From an uncultured Clostridium sp. (GTDB taxonomy: Bacteria; Bacillota_A; Clostridia; TANB77; CAG-508), in contig CAMXLV010000007.1 in the NCBI GenBank assembly GCA_947244675.1, positions 1 to 32,437 on the forward strand: DNA of 32,437 nt, in the 5' to 3' direction. Position numbers and translations under genes: made by a program. The notes beneath the pieces are model-generated. The model searched no databases. It saw only the letters and a program-made list of their open reading frames with translations, and had not been told where the DNA came from. Positions within the stretch are counted from its first letter, which is position 1. Every line of letters starts with the position of its first letter. This document shows positions 6,089 to 15,989 of the stretch, one piece after another.

Positions 6089-8398
6089 ATGCAAGAAATA
6101 TTAGAAGGATTAAATGAAAAACAATATGAAGCAGTCATTCATACAAAAGGGCCATGTTTAGTAATAGCAGGAGCAGGAAGTGGAAAAACAAAAGTATTAA
6201 CACATAAAATCGCTTATTTAATAGGAGAGCAGAATGTAAAACCATGGGATATTATTGCCATAACTTTCACAAATAAAGCGGCAAATGAAATGAAAGAAAG
6301 AATCACAAATTTAGTAGGAGACATAGCAAAAGACATATGGATGGGAACATTCCATTCTATATGTGTTAGAATCCTAAGAAAATTTATTGATAGAATTGGA
6401 TTTGACACTTCTTTTGTCATATTTGATACAAGTGATCAAAGAGCACTCATCAAAACCTGTATTAGAGACTTAAAATTGGATGACAAGCAATTTACAGACA
6501 GAAGCGTTTTAGCAGAAATCAGTAATGCTAAAAACGAAATGCTAGAACCAGAAACATATATAGTAAGAGCCACAGGAGACTTTAGAAAAGAAAAAATTGC
6601 ACAAGTATATGAATTATATCAAAAAAGACTAAAAGAAAACAATGCAATAGACTTTGATGATATCATCAACAACACCATCAAAATTTTGTTAGAAAATCCA
6701 GACATATTAGAATATTATGCCAACAAATTCCAATACGTATTAGTAGATGAATACCAAGATACCAACAAATCACAATTCACATTAATCACTTTATTTGCCT
6801 CTAAAAATGGAAACATAACAGTAGTAGGAGACAATGACCAAGGAATTTATAGCTTTCGAGGAGCAGATATTGGAAACATCTTAAACTTTGAAAAAGACTT
6901 TCCAGGAACCAAAATCATAAAACTAGAGCAAAACTATCGTTGTACACAAAACATCTTAAAAGCTGCTAATAGTGTCATAAAAAACAATGAAGTAAAATAC
7001 AAAAAAGAATTATGGACAAACAATGGAGAAGGAAGTTTGCCTCATATTTATCTAGCTGATAATGAATATGATGAAGGAGCTTATTTAGTAACACAAATAG
7101 AACACTTAAAAAGAGAAGAAAACTATCAATATTCTGATTTTGCCATTTTGTACCGTATGAATACACAATCCAGAGCAATAGAAGACATCTTAAGAAGAGA
7201 AAACATACCATACAAAATAATAGGAGGGCTAAAATTCTATGAAAGGAAAGAAATCAAAGATTTAATTGCTTACTTAAGGTTAATTCAAAACAACAATGAT
7301 AACCTAAGTTTAAAAAGAATTATCAATGAACCAAAAAGAGGAATCGGAAAAACTAGTTTAGACAAAATTGAGCAACTAGCCATCTTAAACGAAACATCGA
7401 TGTATGAAATCATAAAAAAAGCAGATGAATATGGGCTAAACCGTGTATTCTTAAATTCAAGAGAATTTATCAACATCATAGAAGACTTAAAAAGCAAAAA
7501 AGAAAATCTAACCATTTCAGAGTTAATCAAACAAACACTTAAAAAATCAGGATATACAAAATCATTAGAAGAAGAAAAAACCATAGAAGCAGAAAATAGA
7601 ATTGCCAACTTAGAAGAATTTTTAACAGTTGCCATCGAATTTGAAAAAGAATTTGCTGAGAACTCATTAAATGAATTCTTAGAAGGAATAACCTTATCTA
7701 GTGACTTAGACAACATGGAAGAAGAGGAAGAAAAAGTAACATTAATGACATTACATAGTGCCAAAGGACTTGAATTTCCAGCTGTATTTTTAGTAGGAAT
7801 GGAAGAAGGGATCTTTCCAGGACATCAGGCTATGATGGAACCAAAAGAACTAGAAGAAGAAAGAAGACTATGTTATGTAGGAATTACTAGAGCAAGAGAA
7901 AACCTATTTTTAACTTGTAGCAAACAAAGAACCATTTTTGGATCAACTAGTTACAATCCTGTATCAAGATTCTTGCGAGAAATTCCAGAAGAATTATTAG
8001 AAGGATATGAAGAAGCATTTGGAGAAACAACAAACAAACAAGAAATGTTTAAAGATTCTATCTATACTTGGAGTTATGGAAGCAAAAATAATAGTAACAT
8101 AAAAACATACAAAGCAGAAGAAAAAGAAGTAACATTTGCTGCTAAAAGTAACAATAACTTTACATTCAGAACAGCAGAAAGTTTTCTAAATAGCTTAGGA
8201 AAAAAATCATCTGTTAGTAAAGAAATTGACTTATCACAGTATGAAGCTGGTGTAAGAGTTTTTCATAAGAAATTTGGAGAAGGAACAATTAGTATAGTAG
8301 AACCAGAAGGAGAAGATTTAAAAGTAGACATAAACTTTGATAAAGTAGGACATAAAAGATTAATGGCGAAATTTGCAAACTTAACAATCATTGAATAA
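6089..8398 (+). CDS. pcrA: PcrA/UvrD-type ATP-dependent DNA helicase (769 aa)
   Basis: A superfamily 1A 3'-5' helicase acting in repair, plasmid replication and removal of RecA filaments. All motifs are visible: GLNEKQYEAV (Q motif), AGAGSGKT (Walker A), VDEYQDTN (Walker B), GDNDQGIYSFRGAD (III), QNYR (IV), TLHSAKGLEF (V) and VGITRARENLFL (VI). The C-terminus ends in the PcrA Tudor-like domain (GVRVFHKKFGEGTI), which binds RNA polymerase. An upstream TTG (6038) is in frame, but the ATG at 6089 follows AAAGGA and starts at the usual family position. This is the longest gene here without any in-frame CGG, so it is translated conventionally. Confidence 0.95.
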   Translation: MQEILEGLNEKQYEAVIHTKGPCLVIAGAGSGKTKVLTHKIAYLIGEQNVKPWDIIAITFTNKAANEMKERITNLVGDIAKDIWMGTFHSICVRILRKFIDRIGFDTSFVIFDTSDQRALIKTCIRDLKLDDKQFTDRSVLAEISNAKNEMLEPETYIVRATGDFRKEKIAQVYELYQKRLKENNAIDFDDIINNTIKILLENPDILEYYANKFQYVLVDEYQDTNKSQFTLITLFASKNGNITVVGDNDQGIYSFRGADIGNILNFEKDFPGTKIIKLEQNYRCTQNILKAANSVIKNNEVKYKKELWTNNGEGSLPHIYLADNEYDEGAYLVTQIEHLKREENYQYSDFAILYRMNTQSRAIEDILRRENIPYKIIGGLKFYERKEIKDLIAYLRLIQNNNDNLSLKRIINEPKRGIGKTSLDKIEQLAILNETSMYEIIKKADEYGLNRVFLNSREFINIIEDLKSKKENLTISELIKQTLKKSGYTKSLEEEKTIEAENRIANLEEFLTVAIEFEKEFAENSLNEFLEGITLSSDLDNMEEEEEKVTLMTLHSAKGLEFPAVFLVGMEEGIFPGHQAMMEPKELEEERRLCYVGITRARENLFLTCSKQRTIFGSTSYNPVSRFLREIPEELLEGYEEAFGETTNKQEMFKDSIYTWSYGSKNNSNIKTYKAEEKEVTFAAKSNNNFTFRTAESFLNSLGKKSSVSKEIDLSQYEAGVRVFHKKFGEGTISIVEPEGEDLKVDINFDKVGHKRLMAKFANLTIIE

Positions 8399-8454
8399 AA
8401 AATAAAAAATGTGGGAAAGCTAAGAGAAGAAACAAAAAGAAAAGGAGGATAAAA

Positions 8455-8643
8455 ATGGCAGATTTAAACCAAATAGAATTACAACACCTAAGACATCTAA
8501 TAGGAGCACATGAAACAGCTTATCAAAAACTAAATACCTATTCTTCACAGGCAGTAGACCCACAAATTAAACAAATATTTTCAAAATCAGCACAAGATGC
8601 CTTAAATACAAAGCAAAAATTAATGACTTTTTTAAACAATTAA
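8455..8643 (+). CDS. Small CotF-like spore coat protein (62 aa)
   Basis: AAAGGAGGATAAAA precedes the ATG. The 62-residue all-helical protein (IELQHLRHLIGAHETAYQKL) matches the first half of the CotF ferritin-like coat fold and is paired with the next gene, which matches the CotF core. Such small two-gene CotF arrangements occur in spore-forming Clostridia. Its presence suggests a sporulating ancestry. A coat or spore-surface role is inferred from the family, not from regulation seen here. Confidence 0.65.
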   Translation: MADLNQIELQHLRHLIGAHETAYQKLNTYSSQAVDPQIKQIFSKSAQDALNTKQKLMTFLNN

Positions 8644-8659
8644 AAAGGAGGAAAAAAAG

Positions 8660-8905
8660 ATGGATGAAAAAACAATGGTGAATGATATATTAGGAAGTGT
8701 AAAAGCAGATTTAACTGCTTACCAAACTGCTATATCAGAATCAGAAAATATGCAACTAAGACAAACTTTTCAACAAATCAGAAACAATGATGAAAGTTTC
8801 CAATACGAATTATTTAAAATAGCACAAACAAAAGGCTATTATGTTCCAGCACAAAAAGCTACTACTACAGAAATTACAACTGTAAAAACAGAATTACAAC
8901 AATAA
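8660..8905 (+). CDS. CotF-family spore coat protein (81 aa)
   Basis: It starts 16 bases after the preceding gene, behind AAAGGAGG. The sequence MDEKTMVNDILGSVKADLTA, then TAISESENMQLRQTFQQI, then YELFKIAQTKGYYVPA follows the CotF consensus (helix 1; AITES...LRQ; Q...KGWY). It is somewhat longer at the C-terminus with a Thr-rich tail. It is probably cotranscribed with the 62-aa gene. Its terminator has been split by the IS3 element that follows. Confidence 0.8.
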   Translation: MDEKTMVNDILGSVKADLTAYQTAISESENMQLRQTFQQIRNNDESFQYELFKIAQTKGYYVPAQKATTTEITTVKTELQQ

Positions 8906-8907
8906 AG

Positions 8908-8919
8908 AAAAAAGAAGGT
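8908..8919 (+). terminator. Left arm of the cotF terminator, split by an IS
   Basis: AAAAAAGAAGGT here and ACCTTCTTTTTT at 10306-10317 are exact complements. Together with the loop TTTTTTAGGATAAAA they once formed a perfect terminator hairpin; they are now separated by the insertion. Confidence 0.75.
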
Positions 8920-8933
8920 TTTTTAGGATAAAA
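8919..8933. repeat. 15-bp direct repeat, left flank of the IS
   Basis: TTTTTTAGGATAAAA, repeated exactly at 10290-10304 on the other side of the element. It corresponds to the loop of the interrupted terminator. Confidence 0.85.
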
Positions 8934-9017
8934 TGAAGTTGTAAAATGAAAGTAGACACAAAAAGAGAGTGTTTACTTTCATTTTTTTGATATAATAAAA
9001 GAAAAGGAGTTGGTAAA

Positions 9018-10252
9018 ATGAGTAACCTAGGCAGACCTAAAGGAGGAAAAAATAGATATTGGTCTAAAGAAGAAAAATTAAGGATTGTAAAGCGAGTAAC
9101 TGAAGAGTTATCAAGTACTCTGCAAGTATCTAAAGAAGAAAATATTTCAAATGGAATGTTAAATGGATGGATAAAAAAATATTTAGAGTTAGGAGAAAAT
9201 GGGCTTCAAAATTCTAAAAAACCAGGTAATCCACTTGCTAAATATAGTAGAAAAAAGCAATTAACAGATTTAGAAAAATTAGAATATGAAAATATGAAAT
9301 TAAGAATTGAGAATGAACGATTAAAAAAAGGCTACTTTGTGAAAGGAGGTGGCAAGCAAAAGGAATTAATTATTGGAAAGAACAAGAGTATAAAATTGCA
9401 GAAGAACTTTCAAAAGAGTTTAATCTATTGTCTCTTTGTAAGGCTATGAATATATCAAGAAGTGGATATTACAAATGGATAAAAACAAGAAATATTAAAA
9501 ACATATACAAAATTAATAGAGATATTTTAACAGATTTAATTGTAGAAATACATAAACAAAAGCCATCATATGGATATCATAGAATTGCCACAAAGATATT
9601 AACTTCAACTGGATGGATAGTTTCGCATAATTTAGTTCATAAATGTTGCAAATATTTAGGGATAAAATCTCTAGCTAGAAAAAGTGGTAAATATGTAAAA
9701 CCAGGAGAAGAACATTTAATTTTTCCAAACCTAATCAAAGGAAATTGGAAAGCCAATGAACCATTACAAAAGATTGTTTCTGATATGACATGTATTAAGT
9801 ATAAGAATAAATTATATAATTTAACATTTTATTTAGATGTATTTAACAATGAAATATTAACATATAAAATAAGTTCAAAGAATGGAGATTGTAATACATA
9901 TTATGATGGATTAAATCAATTATTAGAAAAAATTAAAGGAACAAACAGGCAACTGATATTGCATACCGACCAAGGTTCCGTTTATTCCTCAAGGACATAT
10001 GAATCCTTACATAAATCATACAATGTAATAAGAAGTATGTCAAGAGTAGGAACTCCTACAGATAATTCTGTTATTGAATCTATAAATGGGTGGATAAAAG
10101 AAGAAATGGAAGTAGATTTTGATATAAAAAATTGCGAAGATATATATTCTTTTATAGATGATTACATATATTATTACAACAATGAAAGACCAAGTTATAA
10201 ATTAAATTATAAAACCCCAATTCAATATAAAATTGAATCAGGGTTTGTATAA
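9018..10252 (+). CDS. IS3-type transposase OrfAB, joined by -1 frameshift (about 411 aa)
   Basis: OrfA (9018-9449 as read) has an HTH region (SKEEKLRIVKRV; ISNGMLNGWIKKY) and a leucine-zipper stretch (LEKLEYENMKLRIENERLKK). At the run of seven A (9323-9329) a -1 slip enters the OrfB frame, which runs open from there to 10252. OrfB carries the rve integrase core with the DDE residues in SDMTCIKY, LHTDQGSVYS and VIESINGWIKEEM and ends with the family-typical YYNNERPSYKLNYKTPIQY. The ribosome-binding site AAAGGAG precedes the ATG at 9018. A TTG start at 9428 would give OrfB alone. Confidence 0.85.
9323..9330 (+). promoter_or_regulatory. -1 frameshift slippery run of the IS transposase
   Basis: A7G within TTA AAA AAA GGC. 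Slipping one base back reads AAA AAA AGG and enters OrfB, as in other IS3 elements. A GAAAGGAGGTGG stretch lies just downstream (9341-9352). Confidence 0.7.
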
Positions 10253-10289
10253 GTTCTCTTTTTGTGTCTACTTATACTTGACAAGAGCA

Positions 10290-10304
10290 TTTTTTAGGAT
10301 AAAA
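10290..10304. repeat. 15-bp direct repeat, right flank of the IS
   Basis: TTTTTTAGGATAAAA, identical to 8919-8933. It is followed at once by the right arm of the interrupted terminator (10306-10317). Confidence 0.85.
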
Positions 10305-10334
10305 GACCTTCTTTTTTAATATAAAAGCAAAAAA

Positions 10335-10351
10335 ATTACAAAAATATTACA
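10335..10351 (-). promoter_or_regulatory. WalR-like response-regulator box 1
   Basis: Read on the minus strand: TGTAAT, five bases, TGTAAT. This fits the WalR (YycF) consensus TGTWAH-N5-TGTWAH. It lies about 185 bases upstream of an M23 cell-wall endopeptidase, a classic WalR target class. The orientation is reversed relative to the gene. Confidence 0.4.
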
Positions 10352-10454
10352 AAAATGAAAATGAGAGAAAAATGAAAAAAAACAAAGATAAGCAGATGAA
10401 AAAAGAAAAAAACAACAAAAAACAAAGACACAAACTCTTTGCAAAAAAACAAAT

Positions 10455-10471
10455 ATTACAATATTATTACA
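10455..10471 (-). promoter_or_regulatory. WalR-like response-regulator box 2
   Basis: A second TGTAAT-N5-TGTAAT (minus strand), 64 bases before the M23 gene start. Two identical-spacing boxes in one leader make chance less likely, although the region is poor in C and G. Confidence 0.4.
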
Positions 10472-10534
10472 AAAGAAAAAAGAGAAAAATACTTAGGGAA
10501 AATAATAAAAATACAAAGGAGATTGATTTAAGAG

Positions 10535-11548
10535 ATGTTTAAAAAAGTAATAGTACAAACCAGAAGAAGCATAAAAATGATGGTACTTCTTATGATTTCC
10601 ACTTTTTTAATAGTAGGTGCAGTAGCCTTTCTTTATAAGCCAACTTACAGTGTATATATTAATGGGGAGCAAATAGGATATACAGAGAACAAAGCCGAGT
10701 TACAGCAAACCATTAATGATTACATAGAAAATGGGGAAGAAGAAAATGGCAATATTGCATTTGTACAAGTAAGCAATCTCCCAGAATACAAATTATGTTT
10801 ATTAAAAAAGAACACCACAGCAAATGATGAAGAAATAGTCGAAAAAGTAAAAGAGCAAGGAGTAGCATACTACCGTTATTATGCTATCTTAGATGAGCAA
10901 GAAGAAAAAGCTTATGTAGCTACTTTTGAAGAAGCAGAACAAATCGTAAACGAATTAAAAGAAAAAAACAGTTCTAACTTAGAAAGAATAAGTATTATAG
11001 AAAAATACGAACAAAACAAAGGAGAACTAATTACCAAAGAAGATGCTATTGCCAAACTATATATAGAACCAGCTAAAGTAATAACAGTAGCTAAAAATGG
11101 AACAAAAAAATATGGAGCAACAGGAAGTGTTAATACATCATTAAATACCTCTTCTGGTAAAGCCAACATTGGAATTTCTCTTATCAGACCAATATCAGGA
11201 ACAATTTCGTCAAGATTTGGAGCAAGTAGTAATATTAGAAGATCATCTCATACTGGATTAGACATAGCAGCATCAAGAGGAACACCAATTGCAGCTGCAG
11301 CATCAGGAACAGTAACTTTCTCTGGTTACAAAGGTTCCTATGGAAATATGATTGTAATAACTCATGAAAATGGTATACAAACCTATTATGGGCATTGTGA
11401 CAAACTATATGTGTCAGCAGGAACTAAAGTATCACAAGGACAAACTATTGCAGCAGTTGGTTCAACAGGAAATTCAACAGGGCCACACTTACACTTAGAA
11501 GTAAGAGTAAATGGAGTAGCTTACAATCCACAAAATTACGTATATTAA
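10535..11548 (+). CDS. Membrane-anchored M23 (LytM-type) peptidoglycan endopeptidase (337 aa)
   Basis: A basic N-terminus is followed by one transmembrane segment (about residues 15-34, MMVLLMISTFLIVGAVAFLY), then a mixed region of about 180 residues, a Ser/Thr-rich linker and the C-terminal M23 domain (residues 215-337). Zinc ligands lie in SSHTGLDIA (HxxxD) and GPHLHLEV (HxH). The active domain faces outside and cuts peptide cross-links in the wall. The start follows AAGGAG at a 14-base spacing. Two WalR-like boxes upstream suggest control by cell-wall status. It ends at a bidirectional terminator shared with mecA. No in-frame CGG. Confidence 0.9.
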   Translation: MFKKVIVQTRRSIKMMVLLMISTFLIVGAVAFLYKPTYSVYINGEQIGYTENKAELQQTINDYIENGEEENGNIAFVQVSNLPEYKLCLLKKNTTANDEEIVEKVKEQGVAYYRYYAILDEQEEKAYVATFEEAEQIVNELKEKNSSNLERISIIEKYEQNKGELITKEDAIAKLYIEPAKVITVAKNGTKKYGATGSVNTSLNTSSGKANIGISLIRPISGTISSRFGASSNIRRSSHTGLDIAASRGTPIAAAASGTVTFSGYKGSYGNMIVITHENGIQTYYGHCDKLYVSAGTKVSQGQTIAAVGSTGNSTGPHLHLEVRVNGVAYNPQNYVY

Positions 11549-11555
11549 AACAAAT

Positions 11556-11597
11556 AAAAAATTCACCATAAATTAAAACATTATGGTGAATTTTTTT
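11556..11597. terminator. Bidirectional rho-independent terminator
   Basis: AAAAATTCACCATAA (11556 onward) pairs perfectly with TTATGGTGAATTTTT (from 11581), with A and T runs on either side. It serves both the M23 gene and the convergent mecA. Confidence 0.85.
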
Positions 11598-11615
11598 ATA
11601 TTACCCCTTTTGTTC

Positions 11616-12251
11616 TTAACAAAAATAAGTTATCCCCATAGCAATAGCATTTTTCTTAAGAAGTACTTTGCCATGTTCTAATAGTTTATACTCAAAATAA
11701 TGAGAAGGAGAAGTTAATTTACCAAACTCAGATAAAGTAGAGTAAAACAAATTAAGTAAAGGATATTTATGATTAACATTTTTTAAAACCAAATAATAAG
11801 AATCCTTCCACAAATATAAACTAATATTTTTAGCCAATTTACTAGTATCTAAATTATGTATACATTTAAGACAATTACAAAAAGCACAAAAACTATCTAA
11901 ATTCTCAAATTGACCAATTGAGAAACTACTAGTAGTAGGTGTAAAAGATTTTCTTTTCACAACTAACTTTTTCTTTTTCGTATCGGAAAAATTAGCAGTG
12001 GTGTCAGGTAAAAATTTTGTAATGGTAAACACAACAACATCTTCTAAAGAGGAAAAAGCTTCAATTAGTAACTTACAACCATCTGTATGAAAGTCTACTT
12101 CCTTTTCCGCTTTTTTCAAAATATCCCAAAAAATATCTTGTGTTTCAATTGCTTTTGTCATTAAATGAGAAACATTTAATTGATTTAATCCTAATTCTTC
12201 TTGGTGTATAATAACACGAATTTTATTCTCAGTTAGTTTTTCAATCTTCAT
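11616..12251 (-). CDS. mecA: MecA-family ClpC adaptor protein (211 aa)
   Basis: The N-terminus MKIEKLTENKIRVIIHQEEL with GLNQLNVSHLMTKAIETQDIF matches the MecA substrate-binding domain. A linker rich in Lys, Ser and Thr (residues 90-110) is followed by a C-terminal domain (FENLDSFCAFCNCL; LYLWKDSYYLVL; EFGK) of the type that activates ClpC. MecA delivers substrates such as ComK or stress proteins to ClpCP. The length is typical. It is monocistronic and convergent with the M23 gene. A plus-strand CCG within it reads GCG GAA on the coding strand, so CGG is not used as a codon. Confidence 0.85.
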   Translation of the reverse strand: MKIEKLTENKIRVIIHQEELGLNQLNVSHLMTKAIETQDIFWDILKKAEKEVDFHTDGCKLLIEAFSSLEDVVVFTITKFLPDTTANFSDTKKKKLVVKRKSFTPTTSSFSIGQFENLDSFCAFCNCLKCIHNLDTSKLAKNISLYLWKDSYYLVLKNVNHKYPLLNLFYSTLSEFGKLTSPSHYFEYKLLEHGKVLLKKNAIAMGITYFC

Positions 12252-12388
12252 AAAAATAAGTTCCCCCTTACATGGTTCTAATTATATTATACTACTTATT
12301 TTATTATATGGAAAGGCACAATTTTTGGTAAATAAAATGAGCAATAATTTTTAAATAATCTTAAATTTCAAAAAATCTAAAAGATGAC

Positions 12389-12417
12389 TTGAAAAATTTG
12401 TTAATTCAAGATATAAT
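12389..12417 (+). promoter_or_regulatory. Promoter of the DUF4321-radC-mre operon
   Basis: TTGAAA (12389-12394), an exact 17-base spacer and TATAAT (12412-12417). It is the only good promoter before the closely packed run of genes to minC. Confidence 0.7.
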
Positions 12418-12480
12418 ACCAAAAGTAGAATAAAAATGCAATAGCCGTAGTAAAAAAAGAAAAAAATGGAGGAAAAACAA

Positions 12481-12738
12481 ATGGCAACCAAAGAAAAAAA
12501 TATATGGATATTATTAATCTTTATCTTATCAGGATTAGTCGTAGGGGGATTATTAGGAGAATTAGCATCAAGAATTAATTGGTTATGGTGGTTATCCTAT
12601 AGTCAAAGCTTTGGACTAGAAAATCCAATCATATTAGACTTAAGTGTTGTAAAAGTAACCTTTGCTTTAATGTTCAAAATTAGTATATCAAGCATTATAG
12701 GAATGGTACTTGCCATATTCATATACAAAAAAATCTAA
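12481..12738 (+). CDS. DUF4321 small membrane protein (85 aa)
   Basis: The ATG at 12481 follows GGAGG (12468-12472) by 8 bases and is chosen over 12466, which overlaps that site. Two hydrophobic helices (about residues 8-28 and 62-83) flank a loop containing SFGLENPIILDLSVVKVTFAL, the DUF4321 signature. In Clostridia this family lies just upstream of radC or maf and mreB, as here. Its function is unknown; membrane location and operon suggest a link to envelope growth. Confidence 0.8.
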   Translation: MATKEKNIWILLIFILSGLVVGGLLGELASRINWLWWLSYSQSFGLENPIILDLSVVKVTFALMFKISISSIIGMVLAIFIYKKI

Positions 12739-12774
12739 AATAGGGGCAAACAGAACAAGAAAGGAAAGATCTCT

Positions 12775-14549
<1,775 letters not shown>

Positions 14550-14586
14550 CCTAAATAAATCTAAAAATAAAAATAAGGAGTAAAAA

Positions 14587-15402
14587 ATGTATAAAAGTAA
14601 AAAAGCTGGAATGATAGGAATTATCATCACTATTATTATATTAATCGTTATTGTTATTTTTTCCAATGGTGATCAGGGTAATTCTTTTTTTGAAAATGCA
14701 GCAAGTAATCTAGTTATGCCAATTCAAAATGGGCTAACCTATTTAAAAAACAAAATCAGTGGCAATCATACATTCTTTACAGACATCAATAACCTAAAAG
14801 AAGAAAACGAAAAACTAAAGCAACAAAATAGTGAATTAGAACAATCATTAAGAGAATTAGAAAACATCAAAACCCAGAATGAAACCTTAAAAGAATACTT
14901 AAGCCTAACAGAAAAATATGGAGAATACAAAACCATACCAGGATATGTTATCAATAAAGACATTAGTAATTATTCCAAAACTATTGTTATCAATATTGGA
15001 AAAAAAGATGGCGTAGAGGAAAACATGACAGTTATTGGAGATCAAGGACTAGTGGGACATGTAACATCAGTTACAGACACAACAGCTAAAGTGCAAACCA
15101 TTATAGATACAGCAAGTTCTGTTAGTTGTTCTATGAGTACAACTAAAGATAGTATTGTATGTAAGGGAACATTAGACGAAAAATCATCCTTAAAAGCAAT
15201 GTACATTCCAACTGATGCTACAATTATCCAAGGAGATAGCATAGAAACATCTGGTTTAGGAGGAATTTATCCGAAAGGAATTCATATTGGATCTGTCAAA
15301 AAAGTTACAAACACACAAAACCTGACAGACCGTTATGCAATCATAGAAGCAGCCGTTGACTTTGACAAATTAGATACTGTTTTAGTTATTACAAACCAAT
15401 AA
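14587..15402 (+). CDS. mreC: Cell-shape protein MreC (271 aa)
   Basis: A short cytoplasmic start is followed by one transmembrane helix (residues 10-26), a coiled coil rich in Glu, Lys and Gln (about 55-100) and the beta-barrel MreC domain (IVINIGKKDGVEENMTVIGD, then GLVGHV, then IVCKGTLDEKS and TSGLGGIYPKGIHIGSV). It lies outside the membrane and links MreB filaments to PBP2. AAGGAG precedes the ATG; the gap to mreB is 37 bases. The length is typical. No in-frame CGG. Confidence 0.93.
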   Translation: MYKSKKAGMIGIIITIIILIVIVIFSNGDQGNSFFENAASNLVMPIQNGLTYLKNKISGNHTFFTDINNLKEENEKLKQQNSELEQSLRELENIKTQNETLKEYLSLTEKYGEYKTIPGYVINKDISNYSKTIVINIGKKDGVEENMTVIGDQGLVGHVTSVTDTTAKVQTIIDTASSVSCSMSTTKDSIVCKGTLDEKSSLKAMYIPTDATIIQGDSIETSGLGGIYPKGIHIGSVKKVTNTQNLTDRYAIIEAAVDFDKLDTVLVITNQ

Positions 15403-15421
15403 AAATAAAAGAGGTGAACCA

Positions 15422-15958
15422 ATGAAAAGAAAAATCATCATCAATATTACTTTAGCAATCCTAGCAATTCTAATTTATCTTTTACAAGCCAACTTTTTCA
15501 CTTGGTTTTCCATAGCTAGCATTAAGCCAAACCTATTTGTTATTTACATTTTATTCATTGGATTATTTGCAAACAAAACCATGGGAACGATTTATGGTTT
15601 AATTGTAGGATTATTATTAGACTTTATCATAGGAATACACATTGGAATTAATAGTATTGGACTAGGAATTATTGGATTTGTAGCAGCATTATTTGATAAA
15701 AACTTCTCCAAAGACAGTAGAATGACAATTATGGTTATGGTAGTGGTAGCAACAGCTATTTTTGAAATTTTATCTTATACTTTAAATTATATGATGGCAG
15801 ACCTTAATGTGGAAATGATAAACTTTATAAAAATCCTAGCTATTGAACTTTTATATAATCTAATTTTAACAATTATTTTTTATCCAGCTATGCAAAAATT
15901 TGGTTATTATATAGAAAATGAATATAAAGGAAATAAAATTTTAACACGATATTTTTAA
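15422..15958 (+). CDS. mreD: Rod-shape membrane protein MreD (178 aa)
   Basis: A polytopic protein with about five or six hydrophobic helices and the MreD hallmarks KPNLFVIYILFIGLF and YGLIVGLLLDF, followed by IGINSIGLGIIGFVAAL. It belongs to the elongasome with MreB, MreC, RodA and PBP2. AGAGGTGAACC precedes the ATG 19 bases after mreC, and PBP2 follows after 31 bases, so the order is the standard mreBCD-pbp2. Length is normal and there is no in-frame CGG. Confidence 0.92.
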   Translation: MKRKIIINITLAILAILIYLLQANFFTWFSIASIKPNLFVIYILFIGLFANKTMGTIYGLIVGLLLDFIIGIHIGINSIGLGIIGFVAALFDKNFSKDSRMTIMVMVVVATAIFEILSYTLNYMMADLNVEMINFIKILAIELLYNLILTIIFYPAMQKFGYYIENEYKGNKILTRYF

Positions 15959-15989
15959 AGAAACAAAACAGGAGAAAGAAGGTGAAAAA

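Larger units (their letters stand above)
8934..10289 (+). mobile_element. IS3-family (IS150-like) insertion sequence, about 1.36 kb
   Basis: Ends TGAAGTTGTAAAATG and, as reverse complement of the right end, TGCTCTTGTCAAGTAT. Both continue into the shared inner block AAGTAGACACAAAAAGAGA, giving imperfect inverted repeats of about 38 bp that begin with TG and end with CA. The single transposase is encoded as orfA and orfB joined by -1 frameshifting. A 15-bp direct repeat flanks the element; IS3 elements usually duplicate 3-5 bp. No in-frame CGG occurs inside. Confidence 0.8.
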
